From a virus, in the IMG/VR virus record IMGVR_UViG_3300046009_001930, positions 1 to 25,602 of that record: a stretch of DNA of 25,602 bases; one strand, written 5' to 3'. A model generated the notes under the pieces. The model saw only the letters and a list, made by a program, of their open reading frames with translations, was not told where the DNA came from and did not search any database. The translations under genes and the position numbers were made by a program. Within the stretch, counting starts at the first letter, position 1, and each line of letters opens with the position of its first letter. Shown here piece after piece: positions 14,548 to 22,466 of the stretch.

Positions 14548-16799
14548 TGGCCATTATTGCCAGTATTATCTCTACGTTCGATCCTAGAGGTTTAAATAAT
14601 GCTAAGAAATCTTTTTCTGCTTTAACCGACTCAAACGTTTCAGGTGCTAAAAAACAACAAATAGCAATGAAACTTTTAGGTGGTGCTTTTGCTACTGCCG
14701 GAGTTGCCGCAGGTGGTTTTGCAATAAAACTTGGAGTGGATGCAGTTAGGGCTGCAATAGCCGAAGAAAAAACTATTGCTAATTTAAATAGAACTTTACA
14801 AAATCTAGGTGTTGGTTTTCAACAAACGCAGGTAGAAAATTTTATAACACAAATGCAGTTTGCTACTGGCGTTTCAGATATGCAACTACGACCTGCAATG
14901 AATCAACTTGTTCTTGCAACTAACGATGTTGCGCAAGCACAAAGAATTTTAGAACTCTCTTTAAATATTTCAGCATCAACCGGAAGAGATTTAGAATCAG
15001 TAACAATGGCTATGAGCAAGGCAGCGATCGGAAATTTTACTGCTTTAACTCGTCTTGGTGTTCCTTTAGATAAAACAATAATTAAAAATAAAGATTTAGA
15101 TGCTGCATTAACAAGTTTAGAAGATAAATTTCAAGGAGCATCTGCAGCAGCAGCCGGAACTATGGCTGGAAAGATTTCTATCCTAACCGAACGCGTAGGA
15201 GAAGCACAAGAGGCAATAGGTTATGACTTAATTCTTGCTTTACAACTTGCTGCAAATAAAATGGATGGAGTAGGTGGAGTTGCTGATTCGATTACAAATA
15301 TGGGTGATCGATTAGGTGATTTTATTGTTGGTCTTGGATATTACATTGGAGAAATTGATTTATCGATTGATGGAACAAATCGATTTACCAAGGCAATAGA
15401 AAAAACTGGGCAACAAATTGTTTTCAGTATCCTTGGACCTTTAGGTGCCGCGATTCCTGCAATAGGTGATTTGTTTGGTTCAGTTGCAGATAAAGGCGAT
15501 GAATTAAAAACTTCTAACGAAAATAATGCCCTTGTCGCTCAACTTGCTGGAGATCGATATACAGCATTAGCAAAATCTTTAGGTTATCTAACAAACTCTA
15601 CTGAAGAAGTTATAGATGTAGAAAAAGAAGAAGCCGAAGCATTAAAGGCTGCAGAAAAAGCGGCAAAAGAAAAAGAAAAAGCATTACAAGATTTACAAAG
15701 AGCACAAGAACGTATTAAAAAAACTTCACAAGACTTTGCTTCTTTTGTTGCAGGAACTAGCCCTAAAACAATACAGGGATCTCTAGATGCCGCCAAAGTC
15801 GCTGTTGATGATATGCGAAAAGAATTTAACGGAATAAGATCAGTAACAGAACAAACAGCAGATAGGTTTTCCGATCTTTCCGGAGTTGTTAAGGATGAAT
15901 TAGGTTCTGCTTTCTCATCTGCTGAAGATCAACTTCAAAGCGCTAAAGAAGCCTTTAACGAATTTAGAGATGCTATTTCCGGATCTATTACTGGAACTAT
16001 AGATTTTGCTTCTGCTATTGAAGATCAAGACTTTGTAACAGGTTTAGAAGCGCAAGCAAATACGGCGATTAAGTTTTCAGAAAAAGTTGGAAAACTTTTA
16101 GAACTTGGTTTATCAGAAAGAGCATTAAGGGAAGTTCTAGAAGCAGGTGCAGAAACCGGAACTGCGATTGCTGATCAGATTATTGCCGGTGGTTCAACAG
16201 TTGTACAAAAAGTGAATACCTTAGTTGCTTCAGTTGATAATGTTGCAAGTATCGTCGGACAAAAAGGTGCAGAAGCATTTAAGTCTGCCGGAGTTGCTCA
16301 AGGTCAAGCACTTGTAGACGGAATTAAAGAAAGTATTGTTAATGCTGCAGCAGAAATCGCTGCACTTGCTTCATCTTTAGGGTCAGTAACTATTGTTCCT
16401 CCGGTTACAAACACATTAGTTCAAGAACCAAAACCTTTACAGACTATAAAAGAACCAACTCCTACAGAATTAACTCGTACAGAAAAAATTGTTAAAGCAG
16501 CCGGAGGCGCTGGATCAACTCCTGCAAGTAGACATTACACAGCGATGGCCGCAGCGATGGGAAAAATTCGTCTTGCTGACGGAGGAATTGTTATGGGACC
16601 AACTAACGCTCTTATCGGGGAAGCCGGACCAGAAGCAGTTATTCCTTTATCAGGAACTAATTCAGTAAAAATGGGAACAACTTACAACATAACTGTTAAT
16701 GCCGGAATAGGAACTAATGGTGCTCAAGTCGGAAGAGAAATTGTAGACGCAATTAAGAAATTCGAAAGAACTTCCGGACCAGTTTTTGCGAGCGCGTAA
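14547..16799 (+). CDS. Tail tape measure protein
   Basis: 750 residues, the longest tail gene, largely helical. A hydrophobic segment near the start (LLGGAFATAGVAAGGFAIKLG, about 42-62) is followed by a helical middle with a Glu/Lys/Ala coiled coil (EKEEAEALKAAEKAAKEKEK, about 358-377). The C-terminal part has the conserved tape-measure motif LADGGIVMGPTNALIGEAGP followed by EAVIPL. It sets tail length: at roughly 0.15 nm per residue the tail would be about 110 nm. No peptidase or transglycosylase domain is obvious. It abuts the minor tail gene (stop 16797-16799, next ATG 16800). Confidence 0.92.
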   Translation: MAIIASIISTFDPRGLNNAKKSFSALTDSNVSGAKKQQIAMKLLGGAFATAGVAAGGFAIKLGVDAVRAAIAEEKTIANLNRTLQNLGVGFQQTQVENFITQMQFATGVSDMQLRPAMNQLVLATNDVAQAQRILELSLNISASTGRDLESVTMAMSKAAIGNFTALTRLGVPLDKTIIKNKDLDAALTSLEDKFQGASAAAAGTMAGKISILTERVGEAQEAIGYDLILALQLAANKMDGVGGVADSITNMGDRLGDFIVGLGYYIGEIDLSIDGTNRFTKAIEKTGQQIVFSILGPLGAAIPAIGDLFGSVADKGDELKTSNENNALVAQLAGDRYTALAKSLGYLTNSTEEVIDVEKEEAEALKAAEKAAKEKEKALQDLQRAQERIKKTSQDFASFVAGTSPKTIQGSLDAAKVAVDDMRKEFNGIRSVTEQTADRFSDLSGVVKDELGSAFSSAEDQLQSAKEAFNEFRDAISGSITGTIDFASAIEDQDFVTGLEAQANTAIKFSEKVGKLLELGLSERALREVLEAGAETGTAIADQIIAGGSTVVQKVNTLVASVDNVASIVGQKGAEAFKSAGVAQGQALVDGIKESIVNAAAEIAALASSLGSVTIVPPVTNTLVQEPKPLQTIKEPTPTELTRTEKIVKAAGGAGSTPASRHYTAMAAAMGKIRLADGGIVMGPTNALIGEAGPEAVIPLSGTNSVKMGTTYNITVNAGIGTNGAQVGREIVDAIKKFERTSGPVFASA

Positions 16800-18023
16800 A
16801 TGTCTGTACCAAATACAACTGTAGAAATTGGTTTCGATTTATCTTCTCAAGGTGGACCATTTTTTACTTTAGACGATTCTGTGCAAGGTGTTTTAGATAA
16901 CACAGATTTTACTTTAGGTGGAACTCTTTTTTACGATATTTCAGAATTTTTGTTAGGAGTTCAAGTAGCGCGTGGAAGAAGTCGAGAACTTGACCGATTT
17001 AACGCAGGACAACTCGATGTTCTTTTAGATAATCGCGCAAGAACTTTTGATCCTCTTTATTCCTCAAGCCCTTTTGCCGGACAAATAATTCCGCATAGAG
17101 AGATAAGAGTTAAATCTAATAACGAAGAAGTTTTTTTCGGGGTAATAGACGATTGGAATTTAGATTACACACCAACCGGCGACAATACGGCAACAGCGAT
17201 CGCTTCGGATGGTTTTACTCTTCTAGCAACTCAAGCGCTGTCAGCACATACAGCAACTTCACAATTAACTGGCGCTAGAGTTAATGCTGTTTTAGATAGA
17301 TCAGAAGTCGATTGGCCGGAAACGCTTAGAACAGTTGAAACCGGATTAACAACTTTACAAAATGATGTTGTTGATTTAGGAACTAACGTCTTAGATTATT
17401 TACAAACTGTTGCCCTTTCTGAACCTGGGTTTATTTTTATCGGTAAAGATGGTTATTTCAACTTTCAACAAAGAACACAAGATATTTCCTCTACGGCTGT
17501 AAAAACTTTTGCCGATGACGGAACAGGAATCTCTTTTAATACCTTACAAGTTATTTACGGATCAGAACAGTTGTATAACAGAATTACTATAACTTCGCCT
17601 AACCTGACCCCTAAAACAGCAAACGATACTGATTCACAAAACCAATACGGCATTTCCACGTTAGAACAAAATCTTCTATTAAATTCAGATGACGATGCAC
17701 AAGATCTTGCAGATTATCTATTATCAAGATATTCAGAACCAGAATATAGGTTCGAGGCACTAGAAATTGAACTAGCAAATCTTTCAACAGCGCAACAAAA
17801 TGAGGTTTTATCCCTTGAATTAACCGATATTGTTAGAGTTAAATTTACCCCTAATGCGATCGGTTCGGCTATAGATAAATATGCGCAAATAACCGGAATT
17901 CAGCATCGAACAAATTCTATCTCGCATAGGGTTACAATAGGATTAAGCACTTTAGATTATGCAAATTTCGTTCTAGATGATAGCATTTTCGGAGTACTTG
18001 ATTCTAGCCAATTAGGTTTTTAA
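16800..18023 (+). CDS. Minor tail protein (tail-tip)
   Basis: 407 residues, directly after the tape measure where the distal-tail and tail-tip genes lie. Mostly beta: VQVARGRSRELDRFNAGQLDVLLDNRARTFDP (in parts) and FFGVIDDWNLDY look like the ring domain of tail-tip hub proteins, with SEPGFIFIGKDGYFNFQQR later. A motif FTLDDSVQGVLD (22-33) recurs at the very end as FVLDDSIFGVLD (390-401). It may combine Dit and hub roles, since no separate pair is found. The assignment as a minor tail protein is firm; the exact part is not. Confidence 0.8.
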   Translation: MSVPNTTVEIGFDLSSQGGPFFTLDDSVQGVLDNTDFTLGGTLFYDISEFLLGVQVARGRSRELDRFNAGQLDVLLDNRARTFDPLYSSSPFAGQIIPHREIRVKSNNEEVFFGVIDDWNLDYTPTGDNTATAIASDGFTLLATQALSAHTATSQLTGARVNAVLDRSEVDWPETLRTVETGLTTLQNDVVDLGTNVLDYLQTVALSEPGFIFIGKDGYFNFQQRTQDISSTAVKTFADDGTGISFNTLQVIYGSEQLYNRITITSPNLTPKTANDTDSQNQYGISTLEQNLLLNSDDDAQDLADYLLSRYSEPEYRFEALEIELANLSTAQQNEVLSLELTDIVRVKFTPNAIGSAIDKYAQITGIQHRTNSISHRVTIGLSTLDYANFVLDDSIFGVLDSSQLGF

Positions 18024-18033
18024 GGAGTTATTC

Positions 18034-18762
18034 GTGGGTTCAGGATTTAAAACCTTTACAGCAGGTTCGGTTTTAACGGCCAGCGATGTTCAGAATTATT
18101 TGCAAGATCAAGCCGTTATGGTTTTTGGTGGTACTGCCGCAAGATCTTCAGCAATAGGCACAGCAAATTTCGAAGAGGGCATGCTTACATATTTAACAGA
18201 TGTAGATAAGTTACAAGTTTATACAGGATCATCTTTTCAAGATGTGTATCCACCTGCCGCAACAAGTCAAGGCATGACTTTAATTAATACAACTAGTTTT
18301 AGTGGAGTAACTCAACAAATAGTACCTAATGTATTTAGCACAACTTATACAAATTATCGAATTCTAGTTAATATAACTTCATCTGCTGCAACTTTTACAA
18401 ATTTACAATTTAGATATGGTTCTAGCAGTACACCCAATAGCAATACAAATTACAATAATAAAGGTTTATTTGTTGATGCAACAGTTTCAGCATTAGACCA
18501 AGCAGGTGCAGGAAAAATTTCATTTGGGTATCTGAATTTCCCACCTGCTGCTAATAGTGGCAGTCGTGTTGCAGTAATGGACGTTTTTAATCCTTTTGAA
18601 ACTTTACAAACTTTATCAATAGGTTTTGGCTATGATACCAGTGACCGATACTGTACTCAAATGGTTAGATTTGACCAAACAACAAGTTTTACTGATTTTG
18701 TAATTTTACCAGCCAGTTCAAATATAACTGGGTCAATTTCAATTTATGGTTACAACAAATAG
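18034..18762 (+). CDS. Probable tail fibre / receptor-binding protein
   Basis: 242 residues from GTG at 18034 with AAGGAG at 18022-18027. The N-terminal 70 residues (FKTFTAGSVLTASDVQNYL, GTANFEEGMLTYLTD, KLQVYTGSSF) form a module found at the start of many actinophage fibre or tip proteins. Residues 80-242 are beta-rich, Asn/Ser/Thr-rich and low in charge, ending TGSISIYGYNK, like a carbohydrate-binding or trimeric head domain. The last gene of a tail module commonly binds the host. Host receptor is unknown. Confidence 0.7.
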   Translation: MGSGFKTFTAGSVLTASDVQNYLQDQAVMVFGGTAARSSAIGTANFEEGMLTYLTDVDKLQVYTGSSFQDVYPPAATSQGMTLINTTSFSGVTQQIVPNVFSTTYTNYRILVNITSSAATFTNLQFRYGSSSTPNSNTNYNNKGLFVDATVSALDQAGAGKISFGYLNFPPAANSGSRVAVMDVFNPFETLQTLSIGFGYDTSDRYCTQMVRFDQTTSFTDFVILPASSNITGSISIYGYNK

Positions 18763-18771
18763 GAGTTAGAA

Positions 18772-18999
18772 ATGTCTAAATTAAAAGATGAACAAATTTT
18801 TGTAGGTATAGGTAATGAAATTTTTGAACTTACTGGTGCAGATAAAGAAGCGTTTTTAGAAGATAGAAATGCACGCGCTCAAGAAGTCGTATTACTTGAA
18901 GCCGAGCAGTTAGCAAAACAAACTGCGCGTGCTAATGCAATACAAAAACTTGCTGAGATCGCCGGATTAACAGAAGAAGAGATTAACTCAATTCTTTAA
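18772..18999 (+). CDS. Small helical tail-region protein
   Basis: 75 residues with AGGAG before the ATG. A short N-terminal part (QIFVGIGNEIFELTGADKEAF) leads to a Glu/Ala-rich helix with a likely coiled coil (LLEAEQLAKQTARANAIQKL) and ends AGLTEEEINSIL. Short proteins ending this way often follow fibre genes and may chaperone or cap the fibre. I do not recognise a named family. Confidence 0.6.
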   Translation: MSKLKDEQIFVGIGNEIFELTGADKEAFLEDRNARAQEVVLLEAEQLAKQTARANAIQKLAEIAGLTEEEINSIL

Positions 19000-19000
19000 A

Positions 19001-19081
19001 TGTATATACATTGTGTATACAAATAATTAAACTAAATTACATTATAATTAATTAAGTTCTTGCGCCCAAATAGCGCAGGAG
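19001..19081 (+). promoter_or_regulatory. Candidate promoter with paired palindromes and leader hairpin
   Basis: This AT-rich gap holds two perfect palindromes: TGTATATACA (19001-19010) and TGTATACA (19014-19021), centres 12 bases apart, as in operators bound by dimeric repressors. TATAAT at 19043-19048 matches a -10 box; no good -35 is seen at 17 bases (TTGTGT at 19011-19016 pairs better with TAAATT at 19033). A small hairpin TGCGC/GCGCA (19061-19077) sits against the AGGAG ribosome site of the next gene. Together they suggest a controlled start for the integrase-lysis section. Confidence 0.45.
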
Positions 19082-19087
19082 AAAAAT

Positions 19088-19564
19088 ATGCGTTTCAAGA
19101 TAACTACATTAGCAATAACATTTTCATTAATAACTTCACCAGTGATCGCTTTTACTGAACCTTTTCCTGGAAGTTATCGTGAAAATACAGATATAACTTG
19201 TCCGGCACAATATCCTATAAAAACAGGTGAGGGCGTTATGGGTGGAGGTTATATTACAACTTGTTGGACTCAACAGGCTTGGAATCTTCAGATGGCCGGA
19301 GGAGATGATTGGACTAGATGGTTAGCCGGAACTTACACTCCTGCTCCTACACCTACACCTACAGTTACAGTTACAGCCGAACCAATTATTACTGAAAGAG
19401 TTGTAGAAAGAGTTGTTTCGGGAGGAACTCAAGTTCTTGTAAAAGAAGTTCCTGCACCAGCACCGGATCTTTCAACTATGAAAAAAATAAAAGATCATAT
19501 AAAGAAATTAAAGAAAGAAATTAAGTCACTCGAAAAGAAACTAAAAACAAAATCGAACAAATAG
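19088..19564 (+). CDS. Secreted Pro/Thr-stalk protein with C-terminal coiled coil
   Basis: 158 residues. A signal peptide (MRFKITTLAITFSLITSPVIA) fits cleavage after Ala21. A small domain with two Cys (38 and 59, possibly bridged) and TGEGVMGGGYITTCW follows, then a Pro/Thr stalk (TPAPTPTPTVTVTAEP, 84-99, coded by short tandem hexamers near 19337-19377), a basic/acidic stretch, and a Lys-rich coiled coil (MKKIKDHIKKLKKEIKSLEK, 131-150). No membrane anchor or sorting motif ends it. It would act outside the membrane in the host wall. It could be a moron that alters the cell surface, or a lysis helper. No family is recognised. Confidence 0.65.
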   Translation: MRFKITTLAITFSLITSPVIAFTEPFPGSYRENTDITCPAQYPIKTGEGVMGGGYITTCWTQQAWNLQMAGGDDWTRWLAGTYTPAPTPTPTVTVTAEPIITERVVERVVSGGTQVLVKEVPAPAPDLSTMKKIKDHIKKLKKEIKSLEKKLKTKSNK

Positions 19565-19734
19565 AAGAAAAACCTTGGTTCACGATTGAAGAAATTTTAG
19601 ATGCTTATCAGAAACGTTTTGTTGTTTTAGGTCACAAAAGACAACTTTGGCTAACTGATAAGCATCTGATTAATCGTTTAAATAAGTTCTCTCATCCTCA
19701 ATTTGCTACAACGGCAGATTTAGAGAACGCCGTT
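19525..19734 (+). other. Upstream open frame of the integrase without usual start codon
   Basis: The integrase frame is open from 19525, after a TAA at 19522-19524, to the ATG at 19735, yet holds no in-frame ATG, GTG or TTG. The translation (PWFTIEEILDAYQ, LWLTDKHLINRLNKF, ATTADLENAV) looks like the helical core-binding domain that tyrosine recombinases need. Only rare starts exist (ATC 19552, ATA 19561, ATT 19588). It overlaps the 3' end of the secreted protein gene in the -1 frame, next to an A-run at 19543-19547. Confidence 0.6.
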
Positions 19735-20397
19735 ATGCTTTCGCCGTCTCAATCAACTAGAAAAGCAAACATTAATCGTTACAAAATGATCTACAGGCAT
19801 CTTATTTATTTAAAACTTATTCCGGAAATAGAATCACCTGCAGAGAAACTTCCTAAATTAAGAAAACCTAAATCAAGCCCTAGACCTTTTACGCATAATG
19901 AAGTCGCTTTAATTATGAAAGAAGCGAAAGAGCCTCAGAAGCATTGGTTTATTTTGTCGTGCTTTGCCGGTTTAAGGGCTGCAGAGATTTCGTTATGTGC
20001 CGGCGCTGATCTTGAAGAGCAACAAGATGGTTATATGTTACGAATTCCAGCAGGTAAAGGTGGAACTGATCTTGCTTTACCGGCGCATCCGATCGTTGTA
20101 GAAATGATCAAATCGTATAAAACTTTTGCAAGATTATGGCCAACTATGAAACCTCACTCTTTGTCAGTTGCCGCATGTAAAGAACTTAGACGATTAGGGA
20201 TAAATAAAAAACTTCACTCAGGCAGACATTATTTTGCAACTAACGCTTATTCGGTTTCCGGTGGGGATATTTTAGCCGTTTCTAAACTTATGCGTCACGC
20301 TTCACCGGCTACTACAGCGATTTATGCAGAATTGGCTTCGCCTGTAGCAAAAAAAGTTATAAATTCTTTAACGATTCCTACTGTAGAATTAGATTAA
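19735..20397 (+). CDS. int: Tyrosine recombinase / phage integrase
   Basis: 220 residues from the first usual start (ATG 19735), but coding similarity seems to continue about 57-60 residues upstream, so the true protein is probably near 275-280. The catalytic domain is intact: Arg81 (FAGLRAAE), Lys108 (AGKGG), His161 and Arg164 (LHSGRHYF), His188 (LMRHAS) and nucleophile Tyr197 (AIYAEL). It joins attP to a host site, implying a temperate phage or prophage. It is codirectional with late genes and lies between tail and lysis genes, with no repressor or excisionase gene seen next to it. AGAGAAC before the ATG is only a fair ribosome site. Confidence 0.9.
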   Translation: MLSPSQSTRKANINRYKMIYRHLIYLKLIPEIESPAEKLPKLRKPKSSPRPFTHNEVALIMKEAKEPQKHWFILSCFAGLRAAEISLCAGADLEEQQDGYMLRIPAGKGGTDLALPAHPIVVEMIKSYKTFARLWPTMKPHSLSVAACKELRRLGINKKLHSGRHYFATNAYSVSGGDILAVSKLMRHASPATTAIYAELASPVAKKVINSLTIPTVELD

Positions 20398-20411
20398 CGA
20401 AAGGTTTATAA

Positions 20412-20663
20412 ATGAATATTAAAATTATGAAAGATGTTGTTTTCCGTTCCGTTGCACTATTTTTAGTTACAGCCTTACCGGCTATTGGTGCTGGTTCTTT
20501 TATAGGTGTAGAACCTGTTAATTCTGCTGTAATTGCTGGAGCGTTAGCAGTTTCTCGCATTATTACTGATCTTGCTAAAGCATTTTTAGATGACGGAAAA
20601 CTTACCCAAGAAGAAGTCGATGCAATATTTAAAAAGGCTAATAAGAAAGAAGAATCAAAATAA
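20412..20663 (+). CDS. Holin-like membrane protein
   Basis: 83 residues with AAAGG before the ATG. Hydrophobic segments at about 11-30 (VFRSVALFLVTALPAIGAGS) and 35-52 (VNSAVIAGALAVSRIITD in part) give one to two membrane helices, followed by a soluble tail DDGKLTQEEVDAIFKKANKK. This length and build suit phage holins, and the endolysin gene follows without a gap. The DGKLTQEEVD tail is seen in other phage holin-like proteins as I recall. Confidence 0.7.
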   Translation: MNIKIMKDVVFRSVALFLVTALPAIGAGSFIGVEPVNSAVIAGALAVSRIITDLAKAFLDDGKLTQEEVDAIFKKANKKEESK

Positions 20664-21065
20664 ATGGGATTACCGATTCAAGATGGAAAGATTACAACTC
20701 CTTATAAGAAAAAAGGAAAAATGTGGTCTAAGGGTTACCATACAGGAATTGATTTTGCTGTTCCTGTTGGAACTAACATTATTGCTGTCGCTGATGGTGT
20801 TATCGCTAACGCCAACTGGGGCAAATCCTACGGCGTACAAATTGTTCAAGAAGTTGTACAAAACGATAAAAAATCTTGGGTTATTTATGCACACTTGTCG
20901 AAATCATTAGTTAAAGCCGGAGATAAAGTTACAAAGGGTCAGCATATAGGCGAATCCGGTAATACCGGTAATTCAAGTGGTCCACACTTACATTTCGAGA
21001 ATAGAAATAATATTCGTTGGAGTGCCGGACAAGATTTAGATCCGAAAGCGATCCTAGAAGCATAA
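20664..21065 (+). CDS. M23-family peptidase, probable endolysin
   Basis: 133 residues, one complete M23 (LytM/lysostaphin) domain and nothing else. The zinc ligands and catalytic His are present: His26 and Asp30 (YHTGIDFAVPVGT), His77 (IYAHLS), His108 and His110 (GPHLHFE). The enzyme should cut peptide cross-links of peptidoglycan. No signal peptide is seen, so export through the holin next door is likely. It starts directly after the holin stop and directly precedes a secreted protein gene. There is no separate wall-binding domain. Confidence 0.9.
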   Translation: MGLPIQDGKITTPYKKKGKMWSKGYHTGIDFAVPVGTNIIAVADGVIANANWGKSYGVQIVQEVVQNDKKSWVIYAHLSKSLVKAGDKVTKGQHIGESGNTGNSSGPHLHFENRNNIRWSAGQDLDPKAILEA

Positions 21066-22031
21066 ATGAATAGGCGCAATAACCTGCGCTTACTTTTAAT
21101 TTTTATCCTCATTGGATTTGTTATTTCACCTGCTTTTGCTGACGAGCAAGAAATAAATTTAACTCCTGAACAAACCTATGTTGATGTGCCGGTTGTAACC
21201 GAAGAGCAAACAACTATTCATATAGAAACTATTTCGGGAACTCCTCAGACTAACCCATCGTTTATTGATTCTTGGGTTTATTTATTAGATTCAACTTATA
21301 ACGTGTTATTTGCTGATGATGATTCAAACCATAGTGCTAGCAACGTGTTAGCATCTAAAATTAATCGAGTTATCGAAGCAGGGCAATATTATATTCGCGC
21401 AACTTCTTACGCTTTTGTTTGTTGCAACAATCCTGTAACCGGATCTTATCTTTTAACTTGGAACGGCGTAACAACTATTACCCCTACACCTACGCCGTCA
21501 ATCGAACCGACTCCAAGTTTAGAACCTACTATTTCACCAAGTCCAACTTTAGAACCTGAATTGCCTACACCAACTCCGACGATAGAACCAACATTACAAC
21601 CAGAGATAAACCAAAACACAGATAACTCAGAAAGCGAACCGATTTTAATTTCGGAAACTCCAACGCCACTACCAGACATAACCCCCCAAGAGATAGTAAC
21701 GATAGAGCAAGAAATAGAAGAACAAATAGTTGTAGAAGAAACATTAGAAACACCAATCGAAGAAGTTCCACTAAGTATAGAAGAATTACAAGAACAAATA
21801 AATGCTGAATATATAGAAGAAAACACTATACAATTAGAGTTACCAACTGCGCTAGTTGATATTCCTGGCGCTGAATTAATATTTGCTAGTGCTGAAGCAG
21901 TTTTAAATGTTGGTTCCGACATGACGGAAGAAGAAAGAGAAGAAGCGCAATCGGTTGTTGTTAGCGCAATCGTATTAACACAAATAGCGCAAATGGCTAG
22001 CGTAGGAATTAGTAATAGGAGACTTAAATAA
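21066..22031 (+). CDS. Secreted beta-sandwich protein with Pro/Thr and acidic stalk
   Basis: 321 residues. A signal peptide (hydrophobic 8-22, SPAFA then cleavage after Ala25) leads to a beta domain at about 28-133. Its pattern (IDSWVYLLDSTYNVLFADDD, then AGQYYIRATSY and GSYLLTWNG) resembles pre-peptidase C-terminal (PPC) type sandwiches. A Pro/Thr/Ser/Glu stalk (138-205) and an acidic helical segment (205-255) follow; the C-terminus has a mildly hydrophobic helix (VVVSAIVLTQIAQMASVGIS, 297-316) and a basic end. It could be anchored or exported into the wall. Position directly behind the endolysin suggests a part in lysis or surface change. No function is known to me. Confidence 0.65.
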   Translation: MNRRNNLRLLLIFILIGFVISPAFADEQEINLTPEQTYVDVPVVTEEQTTIHIETISGTPQTNPSFIDSWVYLLDSTYNVLFADDDSNHSASNVLASKINRVIEAGQYYIRATSYAFVCCNNPVTGSYLLTWNGVTTITPTPTPSIEPTPSLEPTISPSPTLEPELPTPTPTIEPTLQPEINQNTDNSESEPILISETPTPLPDITPQEIVTIEQEIEEQIVVEETLETPIEEVPLSIEELQEQINAEYIEENTIQLELPTALVDIPGAELIFASAEAVLNVGSDMTEEEREEAQSVVVSAIVLTQIAQMASVGISNRRLK

Positions 22032-22205
22032 ATGAACTGGGTTAAAAAATATTTACTGGCTTTTGCTTCAGACACTTGGACTTATGTTGGATTATTAATC
22101 GCATTTTTCACTTTAGAGGGTTCTGCTAAAATTGTCACAGGTTATTTAATTCTAGGTGGATTAGCGATTTGGTTAATCTCTTTACCTTGGAGAGAAGATT
22201 CTTAA
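22032..22205 (+). CDS. Small membrane protein with two helices
   Basis: 57 residues (begins MNWVKKYLLAF, ends PWREDS), starting directly after the preceding stop. Two hydrophobic stretches (about 17-28 YVGLLIAFF and 35-51 VTGYLILGGLAIWLISL) separated by a short charged turn suggest a membrane hairpin. It lies between lysis-type genes and abuts another membrane protein gene. A second holin or antiholin is possible but unproven. Confidence 0.6.
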   Translation: MNWVKKYLLAFASDTWTYVGLLIAFFTLEGSAKIVTGYLILGGLAIWLISLPWREDS

Positions 22206-22463
22206 ATGTTAATTCTTGAAGCCGGTCAATATGCCGGTGCTATTACAGCGATCTTGATTTTAGCCGGAATAATAATAAAGTGGGGGATCTTGAAGCCTAT
22301 AAAAATTTATATAGATCAAGCGACTTACCCTATTCATCCAGAGAGCAACGGAGGCAGATCCTTGCCCGATGCTATAGAGGGAATTAAAAGGATCGAAAAT
22401 AGAGTAATAGATATAGACACAAGATTAACTAAACTAGAGGATAAAAAGCGCTCTAAATCCTGA
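22206..22463 (+). CDS. Membrane protein with coiled coil, holin-like
   Basis: 85 residues, starting directly after the previous stop. One membrane helix (about 9-27, YAGAITAILILAGIIIKW) is followed by a soluble part with NGGRSLPDAIEGIKRIENRV and a Lys/Glu/Leu coiled coil to the end. Actinophage lysis regions commonly hold proteins of this build, with a membrane helix and a GGxSLxDAI-type helix. It may be a holin or a holin partner. Confidence 0.62.
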   Translation: MLILEAGQYAGAITAILILAGIIIKWGILKPIKIYIDQATYPIHPESNGGRSLPDAIEGIKRIENRVIDIDTRLTKLEDKKRSKS

Positions 22464-22466
22464 CTT

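Noticed and set aside
19337-19377. Tandem hexamer repeats as a CRISPR-like or regulatory repeat
   Set aside because: They are in frame and code the Pro/Thr/Val stalk of the secreted protein, so they are coding low complexity.
21446-22075. 209-residue open frame on the minus strand
   Set aside because: It is the antisense of the low-complexity stalk of the secreted protein; Ser/Val/Gly repeats arise from the Pro/Thr/Glu codons.
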